From an uncultured Anaerolineaceae bacterium (lineage in GTDB: Bacteria > Chloroflexota > Anaerolineae > Anaerolineales > Anaerolineaceae), in NCBI GenBank assembly GCA_937890875.1, contig CALAEB010000085.1, positions 1 through 18,908 on the forward strand: a stretch of 18,908 nt of DNA. The letters run 5' to 3'. The notes under the pieces were generated by a model that saw nothing but the letters and a program-made list of their open reading frames with translations, did not search any database and was not told where the DNA came from. Position 1 is the stretch's first letter; the number at the start of each line of letters is the position of its first letter. This document shows, in pieces, positions 1 to 7,936 of this stretch. A program made the position numbers and the translations under genes.

Positions 1-237
1 GATCAGGGCTCCGGAATCTCGGAGGATGATCTGCCGTATTTATTTACCAGCCATCCGCCTGATATTCCGAACCGTTCGGACTCAAACCGGGGAATGGGGA
101 TCGGTTTATCGATTTGCATGACCATCGTGAAAGCCCACCAGGGGAAAATGGAAGCATATAATACCAAGACCGGCGGAGCGACATTCCGCTTTTTGCTCCC
201 GCTGAATGGCGGAAAGGTGGATGATAAGCATGAGTAA
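1..237 (+). CDS. Sensor histidine kinase, C-terminal fragment (KdpD-like by context)
   Basis: The reading frame is open from base 1 and ends at TAA 235-237, so only the last 78 residues are present. They are the end of a HATPase_c domain: DQGSGI at the very start is the G1 box (DxGxG), and GMGIGLS near residue 39 is the G2 box that closes over ATP. The end, GGATFRFLLPL, is the usual final strand of such kinases. The protein would autophosphorylate on a histidine that lies upstream of the window and pass the phosphate to the response regulator that begins 8 bases before this stop. Because that regulator is KdpE-like, a KdpD-type sensor of potassium or turgor is the most likely identity. The KdpD-specific N-terminal domains lie outside the window, so this rests on the partner. 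Confidence 0.85.
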   Translation, partial: DQGSGISEDDLPYLFTSHPPDIPNRSDSNRGMGIGLSICMTIVKAHQGKMEAYNTKTGGATFRFLLPLNGGKVDDKHE

Positions 238-922
238 CCATCCGCTGATTCTTGTGATTGAAGATGATCAGACCGTGTCCGGTTTTATGTCGGCCATTCT
301 CAGCGCAAATGATTATAAAGTTCTCCATGCGGCGACCGGAAAGGAAGCGATCCTGATGACGGCTTCATATTTGCCGGATATTATCCTGCTGGATTTGGGA
401 TTGCCGGATATGGATGGGATCAATGTGTTAAAGACAATCCGTCAATGGTCAAAAGTGCCGATCCTGGTTGTTTCGGCCAGGGGAACGGAGCGTGAAAAAA
501 TCGAAGCATTGGACCTGGGCGCGGATGATTATATTACGAAGCCTTTTGGCCCCGGTGAATTGTTGGCCCGGATCCGGACAGAAATCCGCCATAGTCAACA
601 CGCGGAAGATCCCGCGCTGGCTGAGAAAATGGTAACCGGTAATTTGGAAGTGAATTATGCCAAACGCCTGGTTTTGCTGGATGGAAAAGAAATTCATTTG
701 ACGCCGATTGAATATAAGATTCTGGTTGTTCTGGCGAAACACATCGGAAAAGTGCTTACCTACGATTTCATCATCCGGGAGGTTTGGGGTGCATACGGCA
801 ATGATATCTGGACGCTTCGGGTGAATATTTCCAATATCCGGAAGAAAATTGAGGATAACTCCGCGGAGCCCCGTTATATTGTCACCGAGATGGGTGTCGG
901 CTATCGCATGGCCGAATCGTAG
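230..922 (+). CDS. kdpE: KdpE-type OmpR/PhoB family response regulator
   Basis: A two-domain response regulator of about 230 residues. The receiver domain (residues 1-120) has the acidic pair EDD near the start, the phospho-acceptor Asp in LLDLGLPDMDG, and the conserved Lys in TKPFG. The C-terminal winged-helix DNA-binding domain (about 135-230) has the OmpR-type HLTPIEYKIL segment and ends in VTEMGVGYRM. The stretches IRQWSKVP, SARGTEREKIEALDLGADDY and KPFGPGEL resemble E. coli KdpE closely from memory, which supports the symbol. In-frame ATGs also occur at 206 and 221. The one at 230 is preferred because GGAAAGGTGG (211-220) then sits at a normal Shine-Dalgarno distance and the receiver starts immediately. 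It overlaps the kinase stop, implying translational coupling. No kdpFABC target is visible. The next operon, a cation pump plus two RCK proteins, is the obvious candidate regulon, but that is inference. Confidence 0.88.
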   Translation: MSNHPLILVIEDDQTVSGFMSAILSANDYKVLHAATGKEAILMTASYLPDIILLDLGLPDMDGINVLKTIRQWSKVPILVVSARGTEREKIEALDLGADDYITKPFGPGELLARIRTEIRHSQHAEDPALAEKMVTGNLEVNYAKRLVLLDGKEIHLTPIEYKILVVLAKHIGKVLTYDFIIREVWGAYGNDIWTLRVNISNIRKKIEDNSAEPRYIVTEMGVGYRMAES

Positions 923-943
923 TCTGAAATTGTTCTTTTCCTG

Positions 944-976
944 AAATCAGCCGGAAAACGGCTGATTTTTTGTTTT
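944..976 (+). terminator. Rho-independent terminator after kdpE
   Basis: A perfect 10-bp stem (944-953 with 959-968) closes a GAAAA loop, and a run of T interrupted by one G (966-976) follows. It starts 21 bases after the regulator stop. It separates the two-component genes from the ATPase operon, so that operon should have its own promoter within about 977-1191. I see no confident -35/-10 pair in that stretch. Confidence 0.9.
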
Positions 977-1191
977 AAAGTGCTTCTCTGTTTCTTTATA
1001 ACTTCTTAATAAATGCCGCGATTCCTTTATCCCTTATTAATCCCTTTTTCCATATACTGATTGAGCGAAGGTGGAAAGGCGGCTTGGGTTTTGGATCTGA
1101 CTGAATTGTCCGCGAGGATTCTTCTGATTATGCTGATCGTTTGGGTTTTTATAACCTGGTGGAATTCCTGTTCCTGAAACCAGAGATATTG

Positions 1192-4017
1192 ATGACTGCG
1201 GAGAAAAATATCTTTTTTATGACTGAATTGAAAAAAAATATCCATAGACTTCCGGTTGCGGAAGTTTATTCTGTATTGGAAAGCGGGCCGACCGGTTTAA
1301 CACAAGCGGAAGCTGAAAACCGGCTGAAAAAATTTGGCCCCAATATCCTGCAAAAGAAAAAAGGCAAGCCGCTTATTCTGAAATTCCTGAGTAATTTTAC
1401 TCATTTAATGGCGGTGCTTCTCTGGATCGGCGGGATCGTCGGCTTTTTGGCTGATATGCCGCAGCTGGGGATCGCCATCTGGCTGGTCAATATTATCAAC
1501 GGTGTTTTCAGTTTCTGGCAGGAATTCCGGGCGGAAAAAGCGACGGAAGCGTTGCAAAAACTGCTTCCCGTATATGCCAGGACGATCCGGGAGGGGAAAG
1601 AACTGAACCTTCCGGTCGAAGTGCTGGTGCCCGGCGATGTTGTCATGTTGTCGGAAGGGGACCTTATCTCGGCTGACGGCCGTTTGGTTGAAGAAAATGA
1701 TCTCCGGATCATCCAATCGACTTTAACCGGAGAATCCCAGCCGGTTTATAAAACCAAAGACGGTTTTCTGCAGGAAGGGCTCGCCCGGTTTGAATTTCCG
1801 AATATCGTATTTGCCGGAACAACGGTTGCGGCCGGGACGGGAAAATTTGTCGTTAGCGATACCGGGATGAACACCGAATTCGGAAAGATCGCAACGCTCA
1901 CTCAAACCATGTCGGAGGATCAAAGTCCGCTGCAGAAGGAATTGGGACGGATGACGCGGACGGTCTCAATTCTGGCAATCACGATCGGTGCCGTATTTTT
2001 TCTGGCTTCATTGCTGATTGTCGGGAGCGAACTGTCCGTCAGTTTCATTTTCGCGATGGGAATGATCGTTGCCTTTATTCCGGAAGGGCTGCTGCCGACC
2101 GTCACGCTGTCGCTGGCGATGGGTGTCCAGCGGATGGCAAAAAAGAACGCGCTGATGAAAAAACTTTCATCGGTTGAGACACTGGGTTGTACGAGCGTAA
2201 TCTGTACGGATAAAACCGGGACGCTGACCCAAAATGAGATGACCGTCAGCGATATCTGGATGGCAGGGCATGAATTTTCGGTTCTCGGAACCGGTTACCG
2301 GCCGGAAGGAGAAATCAGGGAAAAGAAAAGCGGCGAAATGGCAAAAGACACGGATTTGGATCGTCTGCTGACCGCGGCCGCGCTGTGCTGCAACGCACGC
2401 CTTTTCCCTCCGGATGATCACGCTCCGAACTGGACAATCCTGGGGGATCCGACGGAAGCCGCACTGATCGTTTTAGCCAAAAAAGCGGGACTGGATCCGG
2501 ACGCGCTGCAGAAGAAATACCAGCGATTTCGTGAATTGCCTTTCGACTCAAACCGGAAACGGATGAGCACGATCAACTGGCTGGAAAATGACGGCTACCA
2601 GGCGTTTGTAAAAGGGGCGCCGAAGGAGATTCTGGAACTCTGTTCAGCGGTTCGAATCGATGGCAGCGATCAGCCGCTTCCGCTCTCGCTCCGCGAAGAA
2701 ATTATGCGTGCAAATGATCAGTATGCGAAAAGCGGGTTGCGCGTTCTTGCTGTCGCGGCCCGGGCGCTGTCAGAGGATGAAAGGAGAATGACCACTTTTT
2801 CATCCGAGAATATTGAACGGGACCTGACTTTTCTGGGCCTGGTCGCGATGACGGATCCGCCACGGAAGGAAGTCGCGGCGGCGATCGAAAAATGCCATCG
2901 CGCCGGAATCCGGATCATCATGATCACAGGGGACTATGGGCTGACTGCCGAGAGTATTGCCCGCCGGATCGGGATTGTACAGCAAGCGAGACCGCGGATT
3001 ATTACCGGGCCCGATCTGGAAACGCTGTCTGATGAAGAATTGAAGGAAGCACTGAACAGCGAAGTGATTTTTGCCAGGGTGGCTCCGGATCAGAAATTGA
3101 GAGTGGTTTCCGCGTTGCAGGAGATGGGACATATTGTTGCGGTCACCGGCGATGGGGTTAACGACGCGCCGGCGCTGAAAAAAGCGGATATCGGTGTGGC
3201 GATGGGACTGTCGGGGACCGACGTGGCTAAAGAAGCTGCGGATATGGTGCTTACGGATGACAATTTCTCATCCATCGTCAGCGCGATTGAAGAAGGACGG
3301 ACAGTTTATAATAATATTCGTAAATTCGTGGTCTATGTCTTTAATAGTAACGTCGCTGAGGCGGTGCCGGTGGTTTTTTACCTCTTTTCGCGCGGATCGA
3401 TTCCGCTGCCGCTGACGATCATGCAGATCCTGGCCATCGACTTGGGGACGGATATGGTGCCTGCCATCGGGTTAGGCGCGGAACCTCCGCAGGATGGGAT
3501 TATGGACTTGCCACCGCGTTCACAAAAAGAATCGTTGATGAACCGGTCCATCCTTGCAAAAGCTTTCTTTTGGTACGGGGCGCTTGAAGCGGTATTATCG
3601 ATGCTTGCCTTTTTTGTGTTCAATCGGCTGCAAGGGTGGCCGGAACTGCCGATGCATTCCGAAGGCGTGCTGTATCGGGAAGCGACGAGCGTCACTTTTG
3701 CGGCGATCGTCTTCGCGCAGATCGGTGCGGTTTTCGCATGCCGGTCGGATCTGAACTCGATTTTCAAAATCGGCTTTTTCACCAACCGGCTGGTGATCAT
3801 GGGTATTATGACGGAAATAAGCATTTTGCTGATTCTGTTTTATGTCCCGTTTTTTAACCTGATTTTTAATACCGCCCCGTTAGGGTTACGGGAATGGGGA
3901 TTGGTCATGCTTCCTGCCCCTGTGATCTTGTTGCTGGACGAACTGCGGAAGAAAATTCTCCGGAGCAGGAAGCGCCGGTCCAATGCAGTGAATAACCCGT
4001 TGGAGGGAAAAGTATGA
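1192..4017 (+). CDS. P-type cation-transporting ATPase, type IIC (Na,K-ATPase-like)
   Basis: An ATP-driven membrane cation pump of about 941 residues. Family landmarks appear in order: an N-terminal cation-ATPase domain; the actuator motif TGES near residue 180; the M4 motif PEGLL near 297-301; the phosphorylation motif CSDKTGT-like CTDKTGT with the acceptor Asp near 340; a KGAPKEIL nucleotide-binding segment; and the hinge motif TGDGVNDAPALKKADIG. PEGLL (not PEGLP), the M5 segment YVFNSNVAE and the M6 segment IDLGTDMVPAIGL match animal Na,K-ATPase far better than SERCA from memory. The M6 pair D750/D754 corresponds to the K+-site aspartates. The M8 Asp of the third Na+ site is replaced by Ala (codon 3727-3729). 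The end, LLDELRKKILR, also resembles Na,K-ATPase. Start choice is uncertain: TTG 1141 has no ribosome site, and ATG 1219 is also possible (GGAGA at 1200-1204). Its stop overlaps the next start as ATGA. Confidence 0.9.
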   Translation: MTAEKNIFFMTELKKNIHRLPVAEVYSVLESGPTGLTQAEAENRLKKFGPNILQKKKGKPLILKFLSNFTHLMAVLLWIGGIVGFLADMPQLGIAIWLVNIINGVFSFWQEFRAEKATEALQKLLPVYARTIREGKELNLPVEVLVPGDVVMLSEGDLISADGRLVEENDLRIIQSTLTGESQPVYKTKDGFLQEGLARFEFPNIVFAGTTVAAGTGKFVVSDTGMNTEFGKIATLTQTMSEDQSPLQKELGRMTRTVSILAITIGAVFFLASLLIVGSELSVSFIFAMGMIVAFIPEGLLPTVTLSLAMGVQRMAKKNALMKKLSSVETLGCTSVICTDKTGTLTQNEMTVSDIWMAGHEFSVLGTGYRPEGEIREKKSGEMAKDTDLDRLLTAAALCCNARLFPPDDHAPNWTILGDPTEAALIVLAKKAGLDPDALQKKYQRFRELPFDSNRKRMSTINWLENDGYQAFVKGAPKEILELCSAVRIDGSDQPLPLSLREEIMRANDQYAKSGLRVLAVAARALSEDERRMTTFSSENIERDLTFLGLVAMTDPPRKEVAAAIEKCHRAGIRIIMITGDYGLTAESIARRIGIVQQARPRIITGPDLETLSDEELKEALNSEVIFARVAPDQKLRVVSALQEMGHIVAVTGDGVNDAPALKKADIGVAMGLSGTDVAKEAADMVLTDDNFSSIVSAIEEGRTVYNNIRKFVVYVFNSNVAEAVPVVFYLFSRGSIPLPLTIMQILAIDLGTDMVPAIGLGAEPPQDGIMDLPPRSQKESLMNRSILAKAFFWYGALEAVLSMLAFFVFNRLQGWPELPMHSEGVLYREATSVTFAAIVFAQIGAVFACRSDLNSIFKIGFFTNRLVIMGIMTEISILLILFYVPFFNLIFNTAPLGLREWGLVMLPAPVILLLDELRKKILRSRKRRSNAVNNPLEGKV

Positions 4018-4664
4018 AAGTGATCATCGTAGGATGCGGCCGGATCGGTTCCGGCCTGGCAAAACATTTATCCGGGTTGGGCAACAGTGTTACGGTGGTT
4101 GATTCCAACCGTTCGGCATTCGAACAACTGGGGACCGCATTTACCGGAAGAGTTGTTGAGGGCGTCGGTTTTGACTGGGACGTTCTGACCCGTGCGGATA
4201 TCGCTCACGCGGAGGCTGTGGTTGCCGTCACTTCCAGTGATGATATCAATGCGGTTGTCGCCCGCCTGGCCAGGCTGGTTTTCCGGGTCCCGAAAGTCAT
4301 CGTGAGAATGTATGATTCGCGGAAAGCCGAAATTTATGAACAGTTTGGAATCCAAACGCTTTCCACGACGAAATGGGGAATTAAGCGGGCTGCCGAGCTG
4401 CTCAGTTACACGCCTTTCAGAACGACAATCACGCTGGGAACCGGTGAAGTTGACATTGTGGAAATTGAGATTTCAGCCATGCTGTCGGGATATACCGTTT
4501 CCCAATTAACCGTCCCGGGCGAAATTCAGATCGTTGCGGTCAACCGGAAGGAAAAAACCTTTCTGCCGACGCTGGGGACCGAACTTCAGGAAAAGGATCA
4601 TGTTTATGTTGCCAAAGCCGCGGGTTCTGCCGCCCGTTTGAAAAAAGTTTTCAATTTGGCATAA
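4014..4664 (+). CDS. TrkA/KTN (RCK) family NAD-binding protein, first copy
   Basis: A 216-residue cytosolic regulatory protein of the kind that forms gating rings on Trk/Ktr potassium transporters. The N-terminal Rossmann domain begins at residue 1 with VGCGRIG (GxGxxG at 7-12). Asp30 lies at the end of strand 2, as in NAD(H)-binding RCK_N domains. A TrkA_C/RCK_C-like domain covers roughly residues 135-212 and ends with the typical KDHVYVAKAAGSA pattern. The start is fixed by GGAGGG at 4002-4007 and by the ATGA overlap with the pump gene, so the two are translationally coupled. A second, diverged RCK gene follows after 13 bases. No TrkH or KtrB pore gene lies in the window, so its partner is either encoded elsewhere or is the pump itself. 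Confidence 0.88.
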   Translation: MKVIIVGCGRIGSGLAKHLSGLGNSVTVVDSNRSAFEQLGTAFTGRVVEGVGFDWDVLTRADIAHAEAVVAVTSSDDINAVVARLARLVFRVPKVIVRMYDSRKAEIYEQFGIQTLSTTKWGIKRAAELLSYTPFRTTITLGTGEVDIVEIEISAMLSGYTVSQLTVPGEIQIVAVNRKEKTFLPTLGTELQEKDHVYVAKAAGSAARLKKVFNLA

Positions 4665-4677
4665 CAGGAGGATGGGA

Positions 4678-5352
4678 ATGAAAGTATTGGTTGTTGGCGG
4701 CGGAAAAATGGGGACTTTCTTGTGCTCATTGCTTTTGGAGCGCGGGCATCAGGTAAAGCTGATTGAAAGCCGGGCGGAAAAACTCCCTGCCATGCGGCGG
4801 GATCTTCCGGATGATGTGATCGTTATCGGTAACGGAACCTCACCTGAAACGCTGGAATCGGTGGGGATAAGGCAAATGGATGTTGTCGCGGCCGCGACAG
4901 GTTCCGACGAAACCAATTTAGTCGTTGCAACGCTTGCGCGAATGGAATATGGCGTTCGCCGGGTGGTTGCGCGCGTGAATAATCCGAAAAATGCGCGTTT
5001 ATTTACCGCTTCAATGGGGGTTGACGTCGGTTTGAATCAGGCGGAATTGATGGCTCGTTTTGTGGTTGAAGAGCTTTCAATGGGGGATATGATGACACTT
5101 CTGAAGATTCATGGGGGACGTTACTCGCTTGTGGAAAAAAGCGTCCAGGCAAATTCTGAGGTGGCGGGAAAGATGGTGATGGATATCCCGATGCCGAGAG
5201 AATGCATTCTGGTCGCCGTAATCCGCGGAAAAGAACTGTTGATTCCCCGCGGGGATACCATGCTTTTGGCGGATGATCAGGTCATCGCGATAACCGACGC
5301 CCCCGGCGTTGGGAAATTGTCCGAGTTGCTTCAGGGGCATACGGACAATTGA
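4678..5352 (+). CDS. TrkA/KTN (RCK) family NAD-binding protein, second copy
   Basis: A 224-residue paralogue of the preceding gene. It has VGGGKMG (GxGxxG at 7-12), an acidic residue (Glu30) at the nucleotide-ribose position, the typical RVNNPKN segment after the Rossmann core, and a C-terminal RCK_C domain with DDQVIAITD near the end. The Shine-Dalgarno AGGAGG (4666-4671) directly abuts an ATG at 4672 but stands 6 bases from the ATG at 4678, so 4678 is chosen. Two adjacent RCK proteins suggest a hetero-oligomeric ring with different ligand preferences (Asp30 versus Glu30). That is inference. A long hairpin that ends the operon follows 27 bases after the stop. Confidence 0.88.
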   Translation: MKVLVVGGGKMGTFLCSLLLERGHQVKLIESRAEKLPAMRRDLPDDVIVIGNGTSPETLESVGIRQMDVVAAATGSDETNLVVATLARMEYGVRRVVARVNNPKNARLFTASMGVDVGLNQAELMARFVVEELSMGDMMTLLKIHGGRYSLVEKSVQANSEVAGKMVMDIPMPRECILVAVIRGKELLIPRGDTMLLADDQVIAITDAPGVGKLSELLQGHTDN

Positions 5353-5379
5353 TCTCCGGTGTGCGGAGCCTGTCCGGAA

Positions 5380-5434
5380 CAAACACAATAGCGGGTTCGA
5401 TCGTTCATAATGATCGAACCCGCTATTGTGTTTG
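5380..5434. terminator. Perfect 23-bp inverted repeat, probable operon terminator
   Basis: Arms 5380-5402 and 5412-5434 are exact reverse complements around a 9-base loop. The left arm starts 27 bases after the stop of the second RCK gene. The tail after the stem is only weakly T-rich, so it may act as a bidirectional or processing hairpin rather than a canonical terminator. A small CTCCG/CGGAG hairpin (5354-5368) precedes it. Confidence 0.75.
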
Positions 5435-5709
5435 AGACGACGGGGAATCTTATAATTTTTTTCTTTCATTCGAAAGAAATCGCAGATCCGGAACTTTTTG
5501 GCGGCAATCCTTTTGATACTCCAACCAAATTTTGAATTGTTGCTTTTGGGCAAGAGACTTCTTGGTATAATTTTCAGGATTAGACAGAGATTTAATCTTG
5601 AACAGACGACCAACAAAAAGCTTTGCCGGTGTGACCTTCTCTGCCGGAAGGGAATTTCATCGCAGCAGAATTTGTTTCTGGTTTATATCATTAGGAAGAA
5701 GGAACAAGC
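5435..5709. other. Intergenic leader upstream of the CpXC gene
   Basis: With the hairpin above, this makes a gap of about 357 bases without a gene. It holds the extended -10 promoter at 5563-5571 and a predicted untranslated leader of about 130 bases. I see no convincing riboswitch fold or small gene. An open frame that enters the CpXC gene in another phase (from 5498) has no ribosome-binding site or family features. Confidence 0.6.
5563..5571 (+). promoter_or_regulatory. Extended -10 promoter of the CpXC gene
   Basis: TGGTATAAT is a perfect extended -10 element (TGn plus TATAAT at 5566-5571). No good -35 hexamer stands at 17 bases, which is normal for extended -10 promoters. Transcription would begin near 5578. 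Confidence 0.6.
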
Positions 5710-7032
5710 ATGGCTCAAACAACAACCCTTTGTCCGCGCTGTCATCATCAGATGGTTGCGGACGTACAACAAGTTTTTGATCTCAATCAGGACCCGGCTG
5801 CGAAAGAGCGCCTGCTCAGCGGGCAGGTCAATGTCGCGGTCTGCCCTTCCTGCGGTTATCAAAGCGCAGTCGGCGTACCGTTGATTTATCATGACCCTGA
5901 AAAAGAATTGTTCCTCTCTTATTTCCCGGCCGAATTGAATGTGCCGGTCAATGAGCAGCAGAAGATTCTCGGACCGCTGATTTCTCAGGTCGTGAACCAT
6001 TTGCCGCCGGAAAAAAGAAAAGGGTATTTGTTTCAGCCGCAGGCAATGCTGACGTATGATACTTTATTGGAGAAAATTCTGGAGGCGGACGGAATCACAA
6101 AGGAGATGCTGCAGGATCAGGAAAAAAAGGTCAACCTGCTGCGGAAATTGATCTCCAGTCCGGAAGAATCCATTCCTGAAATCATCCGGCAGGAGACCGA
6201 ATTGGTCGACCAAAATTTCTTTGTCCTGCTCACCAATCTGCAAAACAATTATGCCCAGACGCGGAACGAAAAGGCGCTGAAAATCCTGCAGACCATTCAG
6301 GAAGCGCTGCTGAATGAGACCGCTTATGGGCGGGAAGTGAAAAAACGGGCTGAAAGTACCCAAAACGCGATTCGAGATCTGCAGGCGCTGGGAGACCGGT
6401 TAAATCAGGATACACTGCTGGATCTGGTTCTCAGTGCGCCGGATGACACCTATTTGCAGACGTTGGCCGGATTGGCGCGCAACGGGATGGACTATACCTT
6501 TTTTACCAAACTGAGCGGGCGGATTGAATCCGCTGATGCGGCAGCAAAAGAGCAATTCAGTGTGATTCGTGAGAAATTGCTGGATATGATCCAGCAAATT
6601 GATACCGCGCTCGCTGAACAACGGCAGGCCCGCAAAACTGTCTTTGATGAAATTATGAAGGCGGAGAATATCGAACAGGCGGTTGTGAAATATGCCCGTG
6701 CGATTGACGAGAGTTTTATGGAGGTCGCCAATGCCGAGCTTCAGGAAGCCCGGAAAAGCGGCGATTTCATGCGCAGTGGAAAAATCCAGCAAATTATCGA
6801 TACGGTTGCTAATTTGAGCCGGCCGCCGGCTGAAGTGGAATTTCTGGAAACATTGATGACCAAGGCGGATGAAGCGGAACTGCGGGCTGCGTTGGCGGAA
6901 AACCCGGATAAAGTGACGGCTGAATTCCGGAGTCTGCTGGATATGCTGCTGAATGAGTTGGAGAAAGCTCCGGACGCGGAAGCGGACGATGTCCAGAAGG
7001 TTCGGCGGATTAAAGCGCTGATCGGATCATAA
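5710..7032 (+). CDS. CpXC domain-containing protein with long helical C-terminal part
   Basis: A 440-residue protein of unknown function. The N-terminal domain has two zinc-knuckle-like pairs, CPRC (residues 8-11) and CPSC (45-48), in the arrangement of the CpXC family, and would bind one metal ion. From about residue 110 onward the sequence is polar, rich in Glu, Lys, Gln and Leu, and predicted by eye to be almost entirely alpha-helical, without membrane segments or a signal peptide. The protein is therefore probably a cytosolic scaffold or adaptor. The ribosome-binding region is AGGAAGAAGGA, just before ATG 5710. It is monocistronic: its own promoter lies about 140 bases upstream, and terminators follow on the 3' side. 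CpXC proteins are, from memory, frequent in Anaerolineae-type Chloroflexota, a weak hint of origin. Confidence 0.75.
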   Translation: MAQTTTLCPRCHHQMVADVQQVFDLNQDPAAKERLLSGQVNVAVCPSCGYQSAVGVPLIYHDPEKELFLSYFPAELNVPVNEQQKILGPLISQVVNHLPPEKRKGYLFQPQAMLTYDTLLEKILEADGITKEMLQDQEKKVNLLRKLISSPEESIPEIIRQETELVDQNFFVLLTNLQNNYAQTRNEKALKILQTIQEALLNETAYGREVKKRAESTQNAIRDLQALGDRLNQDTLLDLVLSAPDDTYLQTLAGLARNGMDYTFFTKLSGRIESADAAAKEQFSVIREKLLDMIQQIDTALAEQRQARKTVFDEIMKAENIEQAVVKYARAIDESFMEVANAELQEARKSGDFMRSGKIQQIIDTVANLSRPPAEVEFLETLMTKADEAELRAALAENPDKVTAEFRSLLDMLLNELEKAPDAEADDVQKVRRIKALIGS

Positions 7033-7055
7033 TATCCTTGATTTTTTTGAAGTCT

Positions 7056-7088
7056 GGAGTCCCGGCCCGGTCGGGATTCCTGTTTCTT
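7056..7088 (+). terminator. Terminator-like hairpin after the CpXC gene
   Basis: A 9-bp stem with one G-T pair (7056-7064 with 7072-7080) encloses a 7-base loop, with a short T-rich tail. It begins 24 bases after the stop. The stronger bidirectional hairpin at 7118-7167 may be the main terminator. Confidence 0.5.
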
Positions 7089-7117
7089 CACAAAGAAAGA
7101 TACATTTATCTCACAGA

Positions 7118-7167
7118 ATATTCCGATAAAAAAACGGTATGTTTACCGGCTTTTTTTATCGGAATAT
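7118..7167. terminator. Bidirectional terminator between convergent genes
   Basis: Outer arms 7118-7134 and 7151-7167 are exact reverse complements, each containing seven A or seven T. They flank a CGGTA/TACCG stem (7135-7139, 7144-7148). Read on either strand this gives a GC stem followed by T7, serving the CpXC gene on + and the phosphodiesterase on -, whose stop is at 7172. Confidence 0.85.
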
Positions 7168-7171
7168 ATGG

Positions 7172-7909
7172 TTATTCTTTTGGGGGGTCGTTGTAAACCA
7201 GCCCGAGCAGCGGATCATCCGTGAAAATCCCGTCCACCCCCAGCCGCTGCATCTGCAGCATGTCGTAAGATTCGTTCACCGTCCAGACACGGACCTGCCG
7301 CCGGGAGAGATGTTCCAGCCGGACGAGCTTTTCGCTGACATCACGCAAATTCGGGTGCAGCGCGTCGACGTTGATCGAATGATTCAGGATATTCCGGGCG
7401 CTCCAGCCTTTGAAGCCGGGCAGGGCGAGCAACCCGCAGTGAATCTCCGGCAGCAAATCTTTTGCCCGTACCAGATTTTGGAACCTGAAAGATGACAGGA
7501 AAACGGAATCTTTCAGATCCAGATCGACGATCATTTCGATTACGGAATCGACCAGTTTATCCTGTCCTTTGGACTCATAATTGACCAGTTCCACATTGAT
7601 TTTCAGCTTGCCGCCCAGTTCGCGCAGAACGGCTTCCAGTGTCGGGACCGGTTCGTTTTCAAAAGCGATGCCTTTCCGGATGCCGGCGTCCAGCTTTTTG
7701 ATTTCGGCATAAGTCAGCGCGGCAACTTCACCGGACCCGTTGGTGGTGCGGTCAACGCTGCTGTCATGCATCACGATGACGACATTATCGGCGGTCAGAC
7801 GCGCGTCCAGTTCGATGCCGGTCGCACCAACTTCATAGGCCTTCCGGAATGCCAGAAGCGTATTCTCCGGATATGCAGCGGAATATCCGCGATGTGCGAT
7901 GATTTCCAT
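7172..7909 (-). CDS. Glycerophosphodiester phosphodiesterase family protein
   Basis: A 245-residue cytosolic-type GDPD enzyme that hydrolyses glycerophosphodiesters to glycerol 3-phosphate and an alcohol. The TIM-barrel active-site residues are all visible: HRG at residues 6-8, PENT at 14-17, ELD at 33-35 (metal-binding Glu/Asp), MHD at 47-49 with the following DRTTNG, and a later Glu107 in INVEL. No signal peptide is present, so it should act on internalised or cellular glycerophosphodiesters, although general-base metal-dependent hydrolysis of other phosphodiesters is possible. The start ATG (7907-7909) follows a weak GGGG ribosome site. A possible extended -10 stands about 30 bases upstream. 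It is separated by 120 bases from the pseudogene upstream on the same strand and ends against a bidirectional terminator. Confidence 0.93.
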   Translation of the reverse strand: MEIIAHRGYSAAYPENTLLAFRKAYEVGATGIELDARLTADNVVIVMHDSSVDRTTNGSGEVAALTYAEIKKLDAGIRKGIAFENEPVPTLEAVLRELGGKLKINVELVNYESKGQDKLVDSVIEMIVDLDLKDSVFLSSFRFQNLVRAKDLLPEIHCGLLALPGFKGWSARNILNHSINVDALHPNLRDVSEKLVRLEHLSRRQVRVWTVNESYDMLQMQRLGVDGIFTDDPLLGLVYNDPPKE

Positions 7910-7936
7910 AATTCAGCCCCGTTTTCTTTCAGGTTA

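Noticed and set aside
1141..1191. TTG start extending the ATPase by 17 residues
   Set aside because: No ribosome-binding site lies before TTG 1141 and the added residues are not family-like. ATGs at 1192 and 1219 are better.
3378..3824. 148-residue open frame antisense to the ATPase
   Set aside because: It mirrors conserved membrane segments of the pump and shows no features of its own.
5498..5884. 128-residue open frame overlapping the start of the CpXC gene
   Set aside because: It has no ribosome site and spans the promoter; the CpXC frame has clear CxxC motifs.
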